From NCBI RefSeq assembly GCF_900169075.1, contig NZ_LT827015.1, positions 806,001 to 870,000 on the forward strand: a DNA stretch of 64,000 nt, written 5' to 3'. The notes under the pieces are model-generated. The model was not told the origin of the DNA. It made no database searches and saw only the letters and a list, made by a program, of their open reading frames with translations. Shown one piece after another: positions 35,276-44,400 of the stretch. Each line of letters starts with the position of its first letter. Position 1 is the stretch's first letter. The DNA is from Chryseobacterium phocaeense. Its GTDB lineage: Bacteria; Bacteroidota; Bacteroidia; Flavobacteriales; Weeksellaceae. Both the position numbers and the translations under genes were made by a program.

Positions 35276-37066
35276 ATGTCAAAAGAGACAAATTCAGCAG
35301 AGGTTTTATTAAACCAAAACGTAGCACCAGAACAATTTGATTGGGATTCATTCGAATCAGGTCTTGATGCAGATGCAAGAAAAGAGAAAAGCGATTTAGA
35401 AGAAATCTATAACGGATCTCTAAGCAGCTTAAATGATAACGACGTTATCATTGGTAAAGTTGTAAGATTGACGGATAAGGAAGCTATCGTAGACATCGAT
35501 TTCAAATCTGAAGGTGTTATTTCTCTTAACGAATTCCGTTACAATCCAGGTCTTAAAGTAGGAGACGATGTGGAAGTAATGGTTGACAGAAGAGAAGACA
35601 AAACCGGACAACTACAGTTATCTCACAGAAAAGCAAGAACGCTTAAAGCTTGGGATAGAGTGAACGAACTTCACGAAACTGGAGAAATTGTTAACGGTTT
35701 TGTTAAGTCTAGAACTAAAGGAGGTATGATCGTTGACGTACACGGAATCGAAGCATTCTTACCAGGTTCTCAGATTGATGTTAAGCCAATTAAAGATTAC
35801 GATCAGTTCGTAGGTAAGACTATGGAGTTCAAAGTTGTGAAAATCAACCCTGAGTTCAAAAACGTAGTAGTATCTCACAAAGCATTGATCGAAGCAGATA
35901 TCGAAGGTCAGAAAAAAGAAATTATCGCGCAGCTTGAAAAAGGTCAGGTTCTTGAAGGTACTGTTAAGAATATTACTTCTTACGGTGTATTCATTGACCT
36001 AGGAGGTGTAGACGGATTGATCCACATTACAGACCTTTCATGGTCTAGAGTGAACCACCCATCTGAAATCCTTGAGGACGGACAAACTGTGAAAGTGGTT
36101 ATCCTTGACTTCGATGATGAGAAAACAAGAATCCAGTTAGGTATGAAGCAATTAGAGGCTCATCCTTGGGATGCTCTTTCTGCTGACATGAAAGTAGGTG
36201 ACAAAGTAAAAGGAAAAGTAGTAGTTCTTGCTGACTATGGTGCATTCGTAGAAATTGCTCCAGGGGTCGAAGGATTGATCCACGTTTCTGAAATGTCTTG
36301 GTCTACTCACTTAAGATCTGCAGGAGACTTCGTGAAGGTAGGTGATGAAGTAGAAGCTGAAGTATTAACATTAGACAGAGAAGAAAGAAAAATTTCTCTT
36401 GGTATCAAGCAGTTATCTAAAGATCCATGGGAAAATATCGAAGCTAAGTATCCGGTAGGATCTCAGCATGTAGGAACTGTAAGAAACTTCACTAACTTTG
36501 GTGTATTCGTAGAGTTGGAAGAAGGTATCGACGGATTAATCTACATCTCTGATCTTTCTTGGACTAAGAAAATCAAGCACCCATCTGAGTTCTGTGCAGT
36601 AGGTGATAAACTTGATGTTATCGTTCTTGAGTTAGACATCCAGGCCAGAAGACTATCTCTAGGTCACAAGCAGTTAACTGAAAACCCTTGGGATAAATTC
36701 GAAACTAAGTATGCTGAAGGTACTATCCACGCTGGTAAAGCTGTAGAAGTTCACGATAAAGGAGCTTCTGTACAGTTTGAAGACGCTGAAGTAGAAGCTT
36801 TCTGCCCTTCAAGATTATTAGAGAAAGAAGATGGATCTAAAATCAAGAAAGGTGAAGATGCTCAGTTCAAAGTAATCGAGTTCAACAAAGAATTCAAGAG
36901 AGTAGTAGTTTCTCACACAGGAATCTTCAGAGACGAAGAGAAGAAAAATGTGAAAGACTCTGCTTCAAGAAACGTATCTTCTTCTTCAAACAACGAAGAA
37001 AGATCAACTCTTGGAGATATCGATGCTTTAGCAGAATTGAAAAGAAAAATGGAAGAAGGTAAATAA
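35276..37066 (+). CDS. rpsA: 30S ribosomal protein S1
   Basis: S1 binds mRNA on the 30S subunit. The 596-residue protein has six S1 (OB-fold) repeats after an acidic N-terminus, with the markers DGLIHITDLSWSR, EGLIHVSEMSWSTH and DGLIYISDLSWTK in repeats 3 to 5. A Ser/Asn-rich tail ends in LAELKRKMEEGK. Wobble choice is strongly biased (for example AAA, GAA, GGT, ATC), as expected of a highly expressed gene. It has a consensus promoter and a strong terminator. Confidence 0.97.
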   Translation: MSKETNSAEVLLNQNVAPEQFDWDSFESGLDADARKEKSDLEEIYNGSLSSLNDNDVIIGKVVRLTDKEAIVDIDFKSEGVISLNEFRYNPGLKVGDDVEVMVDRREDKTGQLQLSHRKARTLKAWDRVNELHETGEIVNGFVKSRTKGGMIVDVHGIEAFLPGSQIDVKPIKDYDQFVGKTMEFKVVKINPEFKNVVVSHKALIEADIEGQKKEIIAQLEKGQVLEGTVKNITSYGVFIDLGGVDGLIHITDLSWSRVNHPSEILEDGQTVKVVILDFDDEKTRIQLGMKQLEAHPWDALSADMKVGDKVKGKVVVLADYGAFVEIAPGVEGLIHVSEMSWSTHLRSAGDFVKVGDEVEAEVLTLDREERKISLGIKQLSKDPWENIEAKYPVGSQHVGTVRNFTNFGVFVELEEGIDGLIYISDLSWTKKIKHPSEFCAVGDKLDVIVLELDIQARRLSLGHKQLTENPWDKFETKYAEGTIHAGKAVEVHDKGASVQFEDAEVEAFCPSRLLEKEDGSKIKKGEDAQFKVIEFNKEFKRVVVSHTGIFRDEEKKNVKDSASRNVSSSSNNEERSTLGDIDALAELKRKMEEGK

Positions 37067-37090
37067 TCTTTGAATCCATTGATGATATGA

Positions 37091-37117
37091 AGCCGCTCGT
37101 TTGAGCGGCTTTTTATT
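37091..37117 (+). terminator. Terminator of rpsA
   Basis: GCCGCTC pairs with GAGCGGC over GTTT, followed by a T-rich tail. Confidence 0.9.
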
Positions 37118-37138
37118 TTTATTTGATGTTTTTATATT

Positions 37139-37218
37139 CTTTTGTCTTGAAATCAAAGATTCGACGTAGTCAAACAAAAGAATCAAAAGTTCAGGACCTG
37201 GAAACTTCCGCTAAAAAT
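37139..37218 (-). repeat. 83-bp interspersed repeat, copy A (inverted)
   Basis: The core 37139-37180 contains GACGTAGTC and ends in CTTTTGT/ACAAAAG inverted repeats. The outer part runs to the AGCGGAAG-like edge (TTCCGCT on this strand). It matches copies at 52463-52545 and 63361-63443 in reverse orientation. Confidence 0.85.
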
Positions 37219-37409
37219 AAACCCTGTTCTCTAAAAATTCTAAACTTGCGCGGATTAGCTATTGCTGCTTCGTTTCAATCGCTGTGCTGCGCTTCTGAGT
37301 GTATATCGTGAATGTTATTAATGATAAGAATGAAATTTATTCGGAGAAGATTATTAAAAAATAAGTATAAGCTACCCAACTTTTAAAACTAATAAAATAA
37401 AGTTTTTTT

Positions 37410-37480
37410 AAGACAAAACCCTCGTGATTTACGAGGGTTTGTTTTTTATTAGCTCAAAGTTGGAGACTTTGCGTAGCGGG
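37410..37480. repeat. Rhs-region hairpin repeat, copy 1
   Basis: First hairpin: AAACCCTCGT/ACGAGGGTTT (37416-37425 with 37431-37440), then TTTTTTATTAGCTC, then second hairpin CAAAGT/ACTTTG and GCGTAGCGGG. The same order is kept in copies at 37644 and 40607. Confidence 0.88.
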
Positions 37481-37643
37481 CTTGTGTAGTAATTTTTACA
37501 ACAAGCTAAATAATTCTTTCACTATAGCTTTACCATTATTTCTTGCAACAATATACAAATGAACATTGTTACCAACTAAGTCTCCCTTTTTATTGTCGAT
37601 AGGAAAGGATCTTAAAAATACTTATGAACAAAGCTCTTTTTAA

Positions 37644-37712
37644 CACAAAACCCTCGTAAGTTGCGAGGGTTTATTTTTATTAGCTCAAAGTCGGGAGACT
37701 TTGCGCACCAGG
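37644..37712. repeat. Rhs-region hairpin repeat, copy 2
   Basis: Same layout as copy 1: ACCCTCGTAAG..GCGAGGGTTT, ATTAGCTCAAAGTCGGGAG, ACTTTGCGCA. Confidence 0.88.
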
Positions 37713-37751
37713 GTTACATACTTCGCAGAGCGGGGACTTTGCTCAGTGTTT

Positions 37752-38144
37752 TTATTCTATAATCTTTTTATAACAATTCTCCCCATCATGGTAGCCAAAG
37801 CAAAGTACAATATTCTTATCTTTTTTCTCAAAAAAAGTAGTATAAGTCATATCAGTATCATTCACATCTTCTGGAAAGGCAATTAAATCTTTATCAAAAT
37901 TTAAATAAAACTCATTAAACTCTATTGTGTTACCTTCTAATTTGTATTTCGAATTGTAATTCAACAATTTCTTCCCTTTTATATTGTAAATTACTCTGTT
38001 ATAAACCCCATCCTTGTTAATCGTTAAAGTGTCATATGTATTCTTGTATGATATGGGTGAATATTTTCCATATATATCTTCATTACTAATACTTTGGCAC
38101 GAAAATAAAAAAGGTAATAAAATTAAACTTAAACTTTTTTTCAT
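37752..38144 (-). CDS. Small lipoprotein, candidate immunity protein of the third Rhs module
   Basis: A 130-residue protein with a clear lipoprotein signal (LLPFLFSCQS). The mature part is beta-rich, with acidic patches and two more cysteines near the end (LCFGYHDGENCYKK). I do not recognise the family; the KYSPISYKNTYDTLTINKDG start resembles small lipocalin-like lipoproteins. It lies 95 nt downstream of the displaced Rhs tip at 38240-39078, in the position where immunity genes sit. The region is visibly AT-richer than the housekeeping genes. Immunity is inferred from position only. Confidence 0.7.
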   Translation of the reverse strand: MKKSLSLILLPFLFSCQSISNEDIYGKYSPISYKNTYDTLTINKDGVYNRVIYNIKGKKLLNYNSKYKLEGNTIEFNEFYLNFDKDLIAFPEDVNDTDMTYTTFFEKKDKNIVLCFGYHDGENCYKKIIE

Positions 38145-38239
38145 ATTTATTAAATTTAAGATGTTCTATTTAAAATCCAAGTCTTGTTAATATAGATGGT
38201 GGTGTTATAGCTTGTTTAAAAACGTTCTTTAAGGTTGGG

Positions 38240-39078
38240 TTAACTACTTTTTTTTGAATTTCGGAGTTGCTTTTCAGTCCATATATAAGTCTGATATGTA
38301 TTTCCAAAGCTATTTACCTTTCCTTCGGTTCTTTCAAAATTATTTACTGGTAATCTATAAAACAATGACTCTTGTGACTTAGAATCAGTCATTAAAAAAA
38401 GTGTTTCATCTCCTAATTTATACCAAGATACATTTGATCTTCCCCACATTTGCTCATACATATCAAAATTTGATGTTATGGGGTTAGCTTGAAGATAATC
38501 CATTTTAACAACTCCTTTTGAATCTTTTGAATTTAGTGCTTTCTGTCTTGCTAAAGAAGAATAAGGAGATGACGCTTTATCCAAAGAAGCAAAAGGTCCA
38601 TCATTAGAATCATTAAAATCACTAAAAAAACTACGAGCAGGCCCACTTCCCCCAAAATATTCGGCTGTTATAGTTCCCCATCCTACATCTTTTCCTCTAT
38701 GAGTGTAACCACTAATAATAGATTCTCCGTCTTTAATAATATTTGAAGCTCCTGTTTGTCGACTAACTACTTTAGGTCTCCATTTTTTTGATGGTAAAAA
38801 TCTATTTTATTTCCACCTAAATTACTAATCATCTTGCCATTCTTATCATATTCATTAAATGGTTCTCTCCCATCAGGATCAATAAATCTAATCGGATTGT
38901 TAAATGCATAATTATAAGGACTATGTCTCGTCATCTTTTCCGCCAACGGATCTATCACACCCCATCTTCCCAAATCAGGCATATAGAACCTCGCACCATA
39001 ATCATACATCCCAGTTTCCTGAAGCTCCTTTCTATAAGTAACCTCATAGAATACAAGGATACTTATGATCTGCCACAC
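38240..39078 (-). pseudogene. Displaced Rhs C-terminal module with a frameshift (third module)
   Basis: The upstream part (39078-38767) starts in the Rhs core ([19 protein letters not shown], then [13 protein letters not shown] and FIDPDG) and runs into a variable tip, but stops at 38767. The tip continues in another frame: from about 38770 the sequence reads [17 protein letters not shown]... without a stop into the 114-residue frame ending at 38240. One extra base at the T7 run (38783-38789) or just after it restores a single frame of about 270 residues. Only a short end of the Rhs core is present and no N-terminus, so this is a displaced tip. I do not recognise the tip. It could be a true pseudogene, a slippage-controlled gene or an assembly error. 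Confidence 0.8.
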
Positions 39079-39103
39079 GATGCAATCGTACGGGAGCGAG
39101 GAG
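39068..39103. repeat. Boundary repeat abutting an immunity gene (copy 1)
   Basis: ATCTGCCACACGAT..ATCGTACGGGAGCGAGGAG, with an ACGAT/ATCGT stem. It begins 1 nt after the stop codon of the gene at 39105 and overlaps the start of the displaced Rhs tip. The second copy, at 40841-40876, abuts the immunity gene at 40879 in the same way. Confidence 0.85.
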
Positions 39104-39104
39104 A

Positions 39105-39521
39105 CTATGGCAATATAAGTCTATATTTATTTTGATTCTTTAATCGATAAATATATATTTTGTTTGTATTCTTTGTTGAATCAAGTTCAACTTTTATAGG
39201 TGTCTTTTTTACGTAATCAAGTCCATCATCATATTCTATAACTTTTTTAATTGGATAGTTGATAACGAAAATGTATTCATCTTTTGCGTTAAGTTTATTA
39301 TTTGATAAAACACTAATACCAATATTTTTTAAATCATAATCAGATATTACATATCCAAAACTCTCATGAAAATATGAATTTTTAAAAAGAGAATCATTAA
39401 AAACTTTATAATTATACTCACCTACAAATTCAGTTTCTACTTTCTTTTCTTTATTAACAAAATAAAAGATCAAGAGTGTTAGTAGCAGAAAAGATATTCC
39501 TAAGATTATTTTTTTATTCAT
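39105..39521 (-). CDS. Small membrane-anchored protein, candidate immunity protein of the second Rhs module
   Basis: A 138-residue protein with an N-terminal TM segment ([18 protein letters not shown], about 5-22) and a charged, AT-rich-coded outer domain of about 110 residues (many K, N, Y, D). No family is recognised. It starts 11 nt after the Rhs tip at 39533-40345 in the same direction, as expected of the immunity gene for that tip. The anchor would place it facing the periplasm. The function is inferred from position. Confidence 0.75.
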   Translation of the reverse strand: MNKKIILGISFLLLTLLIFYFVNKEKKVETEFVGEYNYKVFNDSLFKNSYFHESFGYVISDYDLKNIGISVLSNNKLNAKDEYIFVINYPIKKVIEYDDGLDYVKKTPIKVELDSTKNTNKIYIYRLKNQNKYRLILP

Positions 39522-39532
39522 GAGTGAAATTT

Positions 39533-40345
39533 TTAAGGATAAGCTTTAAAGTTTCCGGATGGGAGATTAGTGGGTTTTTGATCTTTCTTTAAATATTGCC
39601 AAACCCCTCCATAATACCATTGAGTAGTTGCCTGACCTGAACTATTAAAATTAACTTTTAAATTTGTTCCTCTAACTTGACCGACTCCGGTATCTTTGAC
39701 AAATCCTTTTGCGAGAGTTGTGCCTGCGGTCATTGGTGATGCATTTGGGTTATTTGAATTACATGTATTTAAGCATAAGGTGGCTTTTGAAATATCAGCT
39801 TTCGGTTCTGGTAAGTCTGAGATTTTCTTTCCTGGGGTTTGCGAACTATTAGTTTTACCATTGTTAGTAGAAACTATATATTCACCATCTTTAGTTTTAA
39901 GATTATTATCAGGATCTATATTTAAGTGTAACTGTTGATTACTTCCATGATGATTCATGACGATTTCAGAAGGCTTCCCTTCCATATCTCCCCAATCTTG
40001 TGCAAAATCTTGTTCAGTCATTGCATTACTTAGTGCAACACTACCTTTTCCAAATTTCTTTTCATATTCAGCATATTGTTGCATTGTTTGATCTGCAAAA
40101 CCATCAAGAGTATTTGGATTATAAAAAATATAAACCTTTACTTTTTTTAGTTGATCTGAAGATAATTCTTTTCCGTTTTTATCCCTCCAGTCCTCATTTT
40201 GCATTCCATCCGGATCAATAAATCTGATTGGATTGTTAAACGCATAATTATAAGGGCTATGACGACGCATTTTCTCTGCTAAAGGATCAGCTACACCCCA
40301 TCTTCCTAGATCCGGCATATAGAACCTTGCCCCATAATCATACAT
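39533..40345 (-). CDS. Displaced Rhs C-terminal module with a caspase-like tip (second module)
   Basis: Residues 1-47 are the end of the Rhs core ([20 protein letters not shown] ... FIDPDG). From residue 48 on comes a unique tip of about 220 residues. In it a hydrophobic strand EIVMNHHG (His133-Gly134) and a later strand ATLCLNTCNS (Cys195) are arranged like the catalytic His and Cys of clan CD peptidases (caspases, gingipains, C80 toxin proteases). The ATG at 40345 is a convenience start: high similarity to the Rhs core at 42072-42450 goes on upstream to about 40575, with a one-base deletion near 40519-40527. So this is a cut-off tip left by recombination. Whether it is translated is unclear. 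Confidence 0.75.
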   Translation of the reverse strand: MYDYGARFYMPDLGRWGVADPLAEKMRRHSPYNYAFNNPIRFIDPDGMQNEDWRDKNGKELSSDQLKKVKVYIFYNPNTLDGFADQTMQQYAEYEKKFGKGSVALSNAMTEQDFAQDWGDMEGKPSEIVMNHHGSNQQLHLNIDPDNNLKTKDGEYIVSTNNGKTNSSQTPGKKISDLPEPKADISKATLCLNTCNSNNPNASPMTAGTTLAKGFVKDTGVGQVRGTNLKVNFNSSGQATTQWYYGGVWQYLKKDQKPTNLPSGNFKAYP

Positions 40346-40575
40346 TCCAGTTTCCTGTAACTCCTTTCCATTATACTTGTAGCTATAATAACTTCCCAGA
40401 TTAGCTCCTTCAAAAATCCCTTGAATATGGTTTAATCCAAAAGGGTAGTAGTTATTGGTATCCGTTACTTCCAGAACGCCTTCGCTGTTTTTTGCAAAGC
40501 TTACCCTGACATTTCCAAGATGGCTCTGTACTGGTAAATATAGCGGTTTTCCGTGAAATTATAAAAGTCCCGGAG
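40346..40575 (-). pseudogene. Remnant of Rhs core upstream of the second module
   Basis: This stretch reads YNGKELQETG and, further upstream, FTENRYIYQYR, as in the full-length Rhs protein. A one-base loss near 40519-40527 breaks the frame. At about 40575 the similarity ends and the boundary repeats begin. Confidence 0.8.
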
Positions 40576-40606
40576 GTTGCAATAAATTTTAAAAGACTTA
40601 TTTAAA

Positions 40607-40676
40607 ACAAAACCCTCGCAAATTACGAGGGTTTACTTTTATTAGCTCAAAGTCGGGAGACTTTGCGCAGCAGGGG
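40607..40676. repeat. Rhs-region hairpin repeat, copy 3
   Basis: Same layout as the copies at 37410 and 37644: AACCCTCGCAAATTACGAGG, TTTATTAGCTC, CAAAGTCGGGAGACTTTG, GCAGCAGGGG. Confidence 0.88.
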
Positions 40677-40769
40677 TTTCCAGTAATCTATACGTATTTG
40701 ATCCTATCCGGTAAAATGATATAATCAAATCACTAACTCTGGAACATGGCTCTTTTGAGACAACCTCCA

Positions 40770-40813
40770 TTTTTTATCAACTCAAAGTCAGGAGACTTTG
40801 CGCAGCGGGATTT
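40770..40813. repeat. Rhs-region hairpin repeat, half copy
   Basis: Only the second half is present: TTTTTATCAACTCAAAGTCA, GGAGACTTTGCGCAGCGGGA. Confidence 0.82.
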
Positions 40814-40840
40814 ACCTTTTGAGACAGCCTCTTTTTATTT

Positions 40841-40876
40841 ATCTGCCACACGATAAAATCGTGCGAGAGCGAGGAG
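40841..40876. repeat. Boundary repeat abutting an immunity gene (copy 2)
   Basis: ATCTGCCACACGAT..ATCGTGCGAGAGCGAGGAG with a CACGAT/ATCGTG stem. It ends 2 nt before the stop codon of the minus-strand gene at 40879. Confidence 0.85.
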
Positions 40877-40878
40877 TT

Positions 40879-41403
40879 TTATAAACTCTTATTGTCATTT
40901 TTCCTTCCCCACTTTTGATATAATTGAAAATTATGCATTTGCTTTAACCTATAGCTTGATGTATAGGACATTTCTTTTTGAGATTTAACATTAACAACCG
41001 AAAACCCTTTTTCAAAAACTTTACTTCTTTTGCTAAAGTTCTTTTCAATTATTGACATGCAAGGTAATCCAAGAGAGTCATGTGGCGGAATAGAAATAGG
41101 TGTTAATGCCTCAAAATTTATCTTAAATGTATCCTTCCCATAAATATGCCTATAGTTTGTTTCAATATTTTTAAGCGAAACTTTCATAGTATCATTTGTA
41201 GGATTCCCAAAAAGTAAAAAACTCTCTACATTTTTAATTCTTATACTATCCTTGGTGTAATCACATATTAAGTTCTGGAAAGAACAAACAGGATTTTCAT
41301 TCCTAGATATAGACTCCTTACATGATATAAATAAAAAAATTAATAGCAATACATAGCCATTAAATCTATTTCGGTTTATACGTGTTATAATACCATTTAT
41401 CAT
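40879..41403 (-). CDS. Lipoprotein, candidate immunity protein of the full-length Rhs toxin
   Basis: A 174-residue protein whose N-terminus has a hydrophobic segment ending in LLLIFLFISCKES, a lipoprotein-type cleavage site. The outer part is beta-rich with three more cysteines; no family is recognised. It starts 38 nt inside the 3' end of the Rhs gene in another frame, so translation is probably coupled to that of the toxin. That overlap, size and lipid anchor all suit an immunity protein that meets its toxin in the periplasm. This is inference from context. Confidence 0.75.
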   Translation of the reverse strand: MINGIITRINRNRFNGYVLLLIFLFISCKESISRNENPVCSFQNLICDYTKDSIRIKNVESFLLFGNPTNDTMKVSLKNIETNYRHIYGKDTFKINFEALTPISIPPHDSLGLPCMSIIEKNFSKRSKVFEKGFSVVNVKSQKEMSYTSSYRLKQMHNFQLYQKWGRKNDNKSL

Positions 41404-44400
41404 TAGAATAATTTTTTTTCATTAGTTGTTGAAATTGAGGCGTAGTCTTATTAAAAACAGGAGATGCCATCTGGTGTTCATATATCTTCATGTGTTCTTT
41501 TGCTAAATCTAATGCAGAGATATTAGGGCTGTTAGGATTCAATGTTAGATGACTAACTTTTCCTCCTTCATGACTTAACGCAGAAATCATATTGTATTTG
41601 TTATTATATAACTCATCTACTTTTCCATTACCAATCATCAATGAAACTGTTTTATCCTGTTTGCTCGCTTCCATCAGTGCATCCGGATCAAATGTTCCTC
41701 CATTATAGCTAAATACTTTTCCAACCATTTTACCAGCATCAAAGTGATATTCAGCAGTTCCTACTGAGGTACTATTTCCTTTAAGGTTGTTTAAATTTAC
41801 ACCAGCTTCTTCAGCATAATGATTTGCAATATTAGCTAAAACAAACGCATTATCCTTATTAAAGTTATAATCCTTTAGTTGTGTTGACAACCAAGGCGCT
41901 GTGTTTAAACTCCCTGTAATAGGATTTTGAAAATCAATAACAATATTATTCGTCTTTTTATTATCCGTGTATAAAAACTTACCAAATTGGTTAAAATGAT
42001 CATCAGGAGGTAATTGACTTTGTAATTGTCTTACCATATCTTGTGCAGCCTGTCCTGTATACGTTGTAGCTTCCATCCCATCTGGGTCAATGAACATGAT
42101 AGGATTATTAAACGCATAATTAAACGGACTGTGCCTTCTCATTTTTTCAGCAAGCGGATCAATTACTCCCCATCTACCCAGATCCGGCATATAAAACCTT
42201 GCACCATAATCATACATCCCAGACTCCTGGAGTTCTTTTCCGTTGTACTTATAACTATAATAACTTCCCAATTTAGCCCCTTCAAAAATCCCCTGAATAT
42301 GGTTTAATCCAAAAGGATAGTAGTTATTGGTATCTGTTACTTCAAGAACGCCTTCGCTGTTTTTTGCAAAGCTTACCCTGGCATTTCCAAGGTGATCTCT
42401 GTACTGGTAAATATAGCGGTTTTCCGTGAAACTGTAAAAACCTTCTGCGGTAGCCACAAAATCCAGCTGCCATTGGGGTGTCAGGCCAATACCAGGAAAT
42501 GTTTTTCCTACATTATCATAGGCCTGCTCTTCAAAAGCATTATCCGTTCTACAGGTCAGGCAAATCTCTCCGCCGTCTAAATAACTGTATTGAAAACCAT
42601 CCAGATAATCTGTCGTATGGGTGGAGCCTGAGGCGCCTCTACGGCCTTGTTTGTAATAATTCTTACGGAGCTTTGTTCCGTCTGCACGGTACAGATAACT
42701 TAAGTTTGCACTTGAAGACTGTCCCACGACTAATGGATCGGGTAAGATAATTGTAAAAGCATCAGGCAGGTTAAGGTAATTGTAAATAATACTTTGTATG
42801 CCTTTATCTTTCATATTGATCATATTTCCATTCTGGTCATAATCAATTGTATTGTTTCCTCCTTCGTAGCCTGTGTCATTCAATGCATTTTCAGTTACTT
42901 TATTCAGCCTGTTTCCAGTATATTGATAGGTCAGGTTATCCACGGTGGTAGCTGTTGTACCTGAAACGGGAACTGCATTTCTTTTTAAGGAAGCAATATT
43001 TCCGTTTAAATCATAGGTTAAACGCTCGTCATAATTCTTATTATGCGGATTGGTGGTTGATGGCTCTGCATATTCAGCATCCGTTAACCTGTTCAGCGGG
43101 TCATAGGTGTAATTATATCTTTTCAGAGTATTAACCGTTGACATATTCCAGTCTATTTCAGCAATATTTCCATTGTACCTGCCGGGAGCAATGCTTGAAT
43201 AAACAGGATTATGGTATTTTAGCTCATACCCAAACAGTTTTCCATTCAGGTTAGCCGGATCATTGATTTTGGCCATCCAACCCCTGATATTGTATTTGTA
43301 ATCTATGCTTTGAAGTGGGCTGGAAGCTACAATACCTCCTATTTTTTTATTAGAGATCTGTGAAAGCTCATTATAAGAATTCTGCACCAGAATTTCTTCA
43401 GGATTACTGTCTACCTTATGTCTATGTTCTAGCAGCCTATTTTGGTGATCATAGGTAAAGTTTTCAGTAATCACTCTTTCAGTGTCCGTATCCAGCCTTT
43501 TATGTCTGGTAACAACAGTTTGTGGTACCCCTGCAAAATACAGTTTGGATTCTGTTTTGGTATAACCTCCCAAATGATTAATAGAATAAGTTCCTACTGC
43601 ACGGCCTTTGGTATCGTAATAGGTGTAGTTCTTCGTCCAGTTATCATCTTCGATATTCTTCACCAGACTGAGTACAGGAAGTCCTTTGGTGCTTTTCCCA
43701 TCAACAGGAGTATCTGTAAGAACCGTTTCTCCGAATACACTAGAAACTGAAGGATTGAAGCTATAACCTGGGGTTTTATCATAATAGTTTAAAGACAATA
43801 AGGTAACCCATTTGGTAGAATTCGGGTAGGTATTGTCAGGATTTCCATAGTATACAGGAATCCCTTGTCTTTCAAAGAGAGCTGTTTCCAGCCTGTTTAC
43901 ATTATTGGAATTATATCCGTCAGCAATAGCCTGTTCTGCATTTCTTGTACCTCCTGTTCCAATCCCTGTAATAGCCACTCTTCCAAACTGATCATACTTA
44001 GTATACAGCCATTGGCCTTTTGCTTCTAAATTGGCATCCCGGGTCGCGACTAACCGATCTTGCTTGTCATAGATCATGTATTCCCAGCCCTTGCTTGGGA
44101 GCTTCTTTTCTACCAGACGGTTTCTGCCATCATAACGGTACTGGTAGCATAAATCATTCAACAAGGTTTCGGTTATGGTTTGATTGACAGCCTTAGGGGG
44201 AATAACAAATGCCAGCTGGTTATATTCATTATACACATAATAGGTATCTGCATATTCCGTATCAGAGATCATTTTTCTCAGCAAAATGGTCTGCCCTTCA
44301 CCATTTTTATATTCATAGGTTTTATTTCCATCTTCATCTGTAACGGCGTTTCTGTATAACTGACTGGCAGCATAGGCAGAAGAAAAGCTAAGGCCGGATT

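Larger units (their letters stand above)
37118..37751. other. Gene-poor repeat-rich border of the Rhs region
   Basis: About 630 bp without a supported gene. It holds one copy of the 83-bp interspersed repeat (37139-37218) and two copies of the CCTCG-hairpin repeat (37410-37480, 37644-37712), plus a third fragment of the same words near 37722-37748. The remaining sequence (37480-37640) may be a remnant of older module sequence, but no frame of note is open. Confidence 0.7.
40576..40878. other. Boundary between first and second Rhs modules
   Basis: About 300 bp without a gene. It holds hairpin repeat copy 3 (40607-40676), a half copy (40770-40813) and the immunity-end repeat (40841-40876). TTTTGAGACA words recur near 40753 and 40818. 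Confidence 0.75.

Noticed and set aside
37123..37311. 62-residue plus-strand frame after rpsA
   Set aside because: It runs through the interspersed repeat and has no coding character.
37410..37712. Repeated hairpins that could suggest a CRISPR array
   Set aside because: The copies are not evenly spaced, spacers differ widely in length (about 160 bp and 2.9 kb), and no cas gene is present. They are interspersed palindromes.
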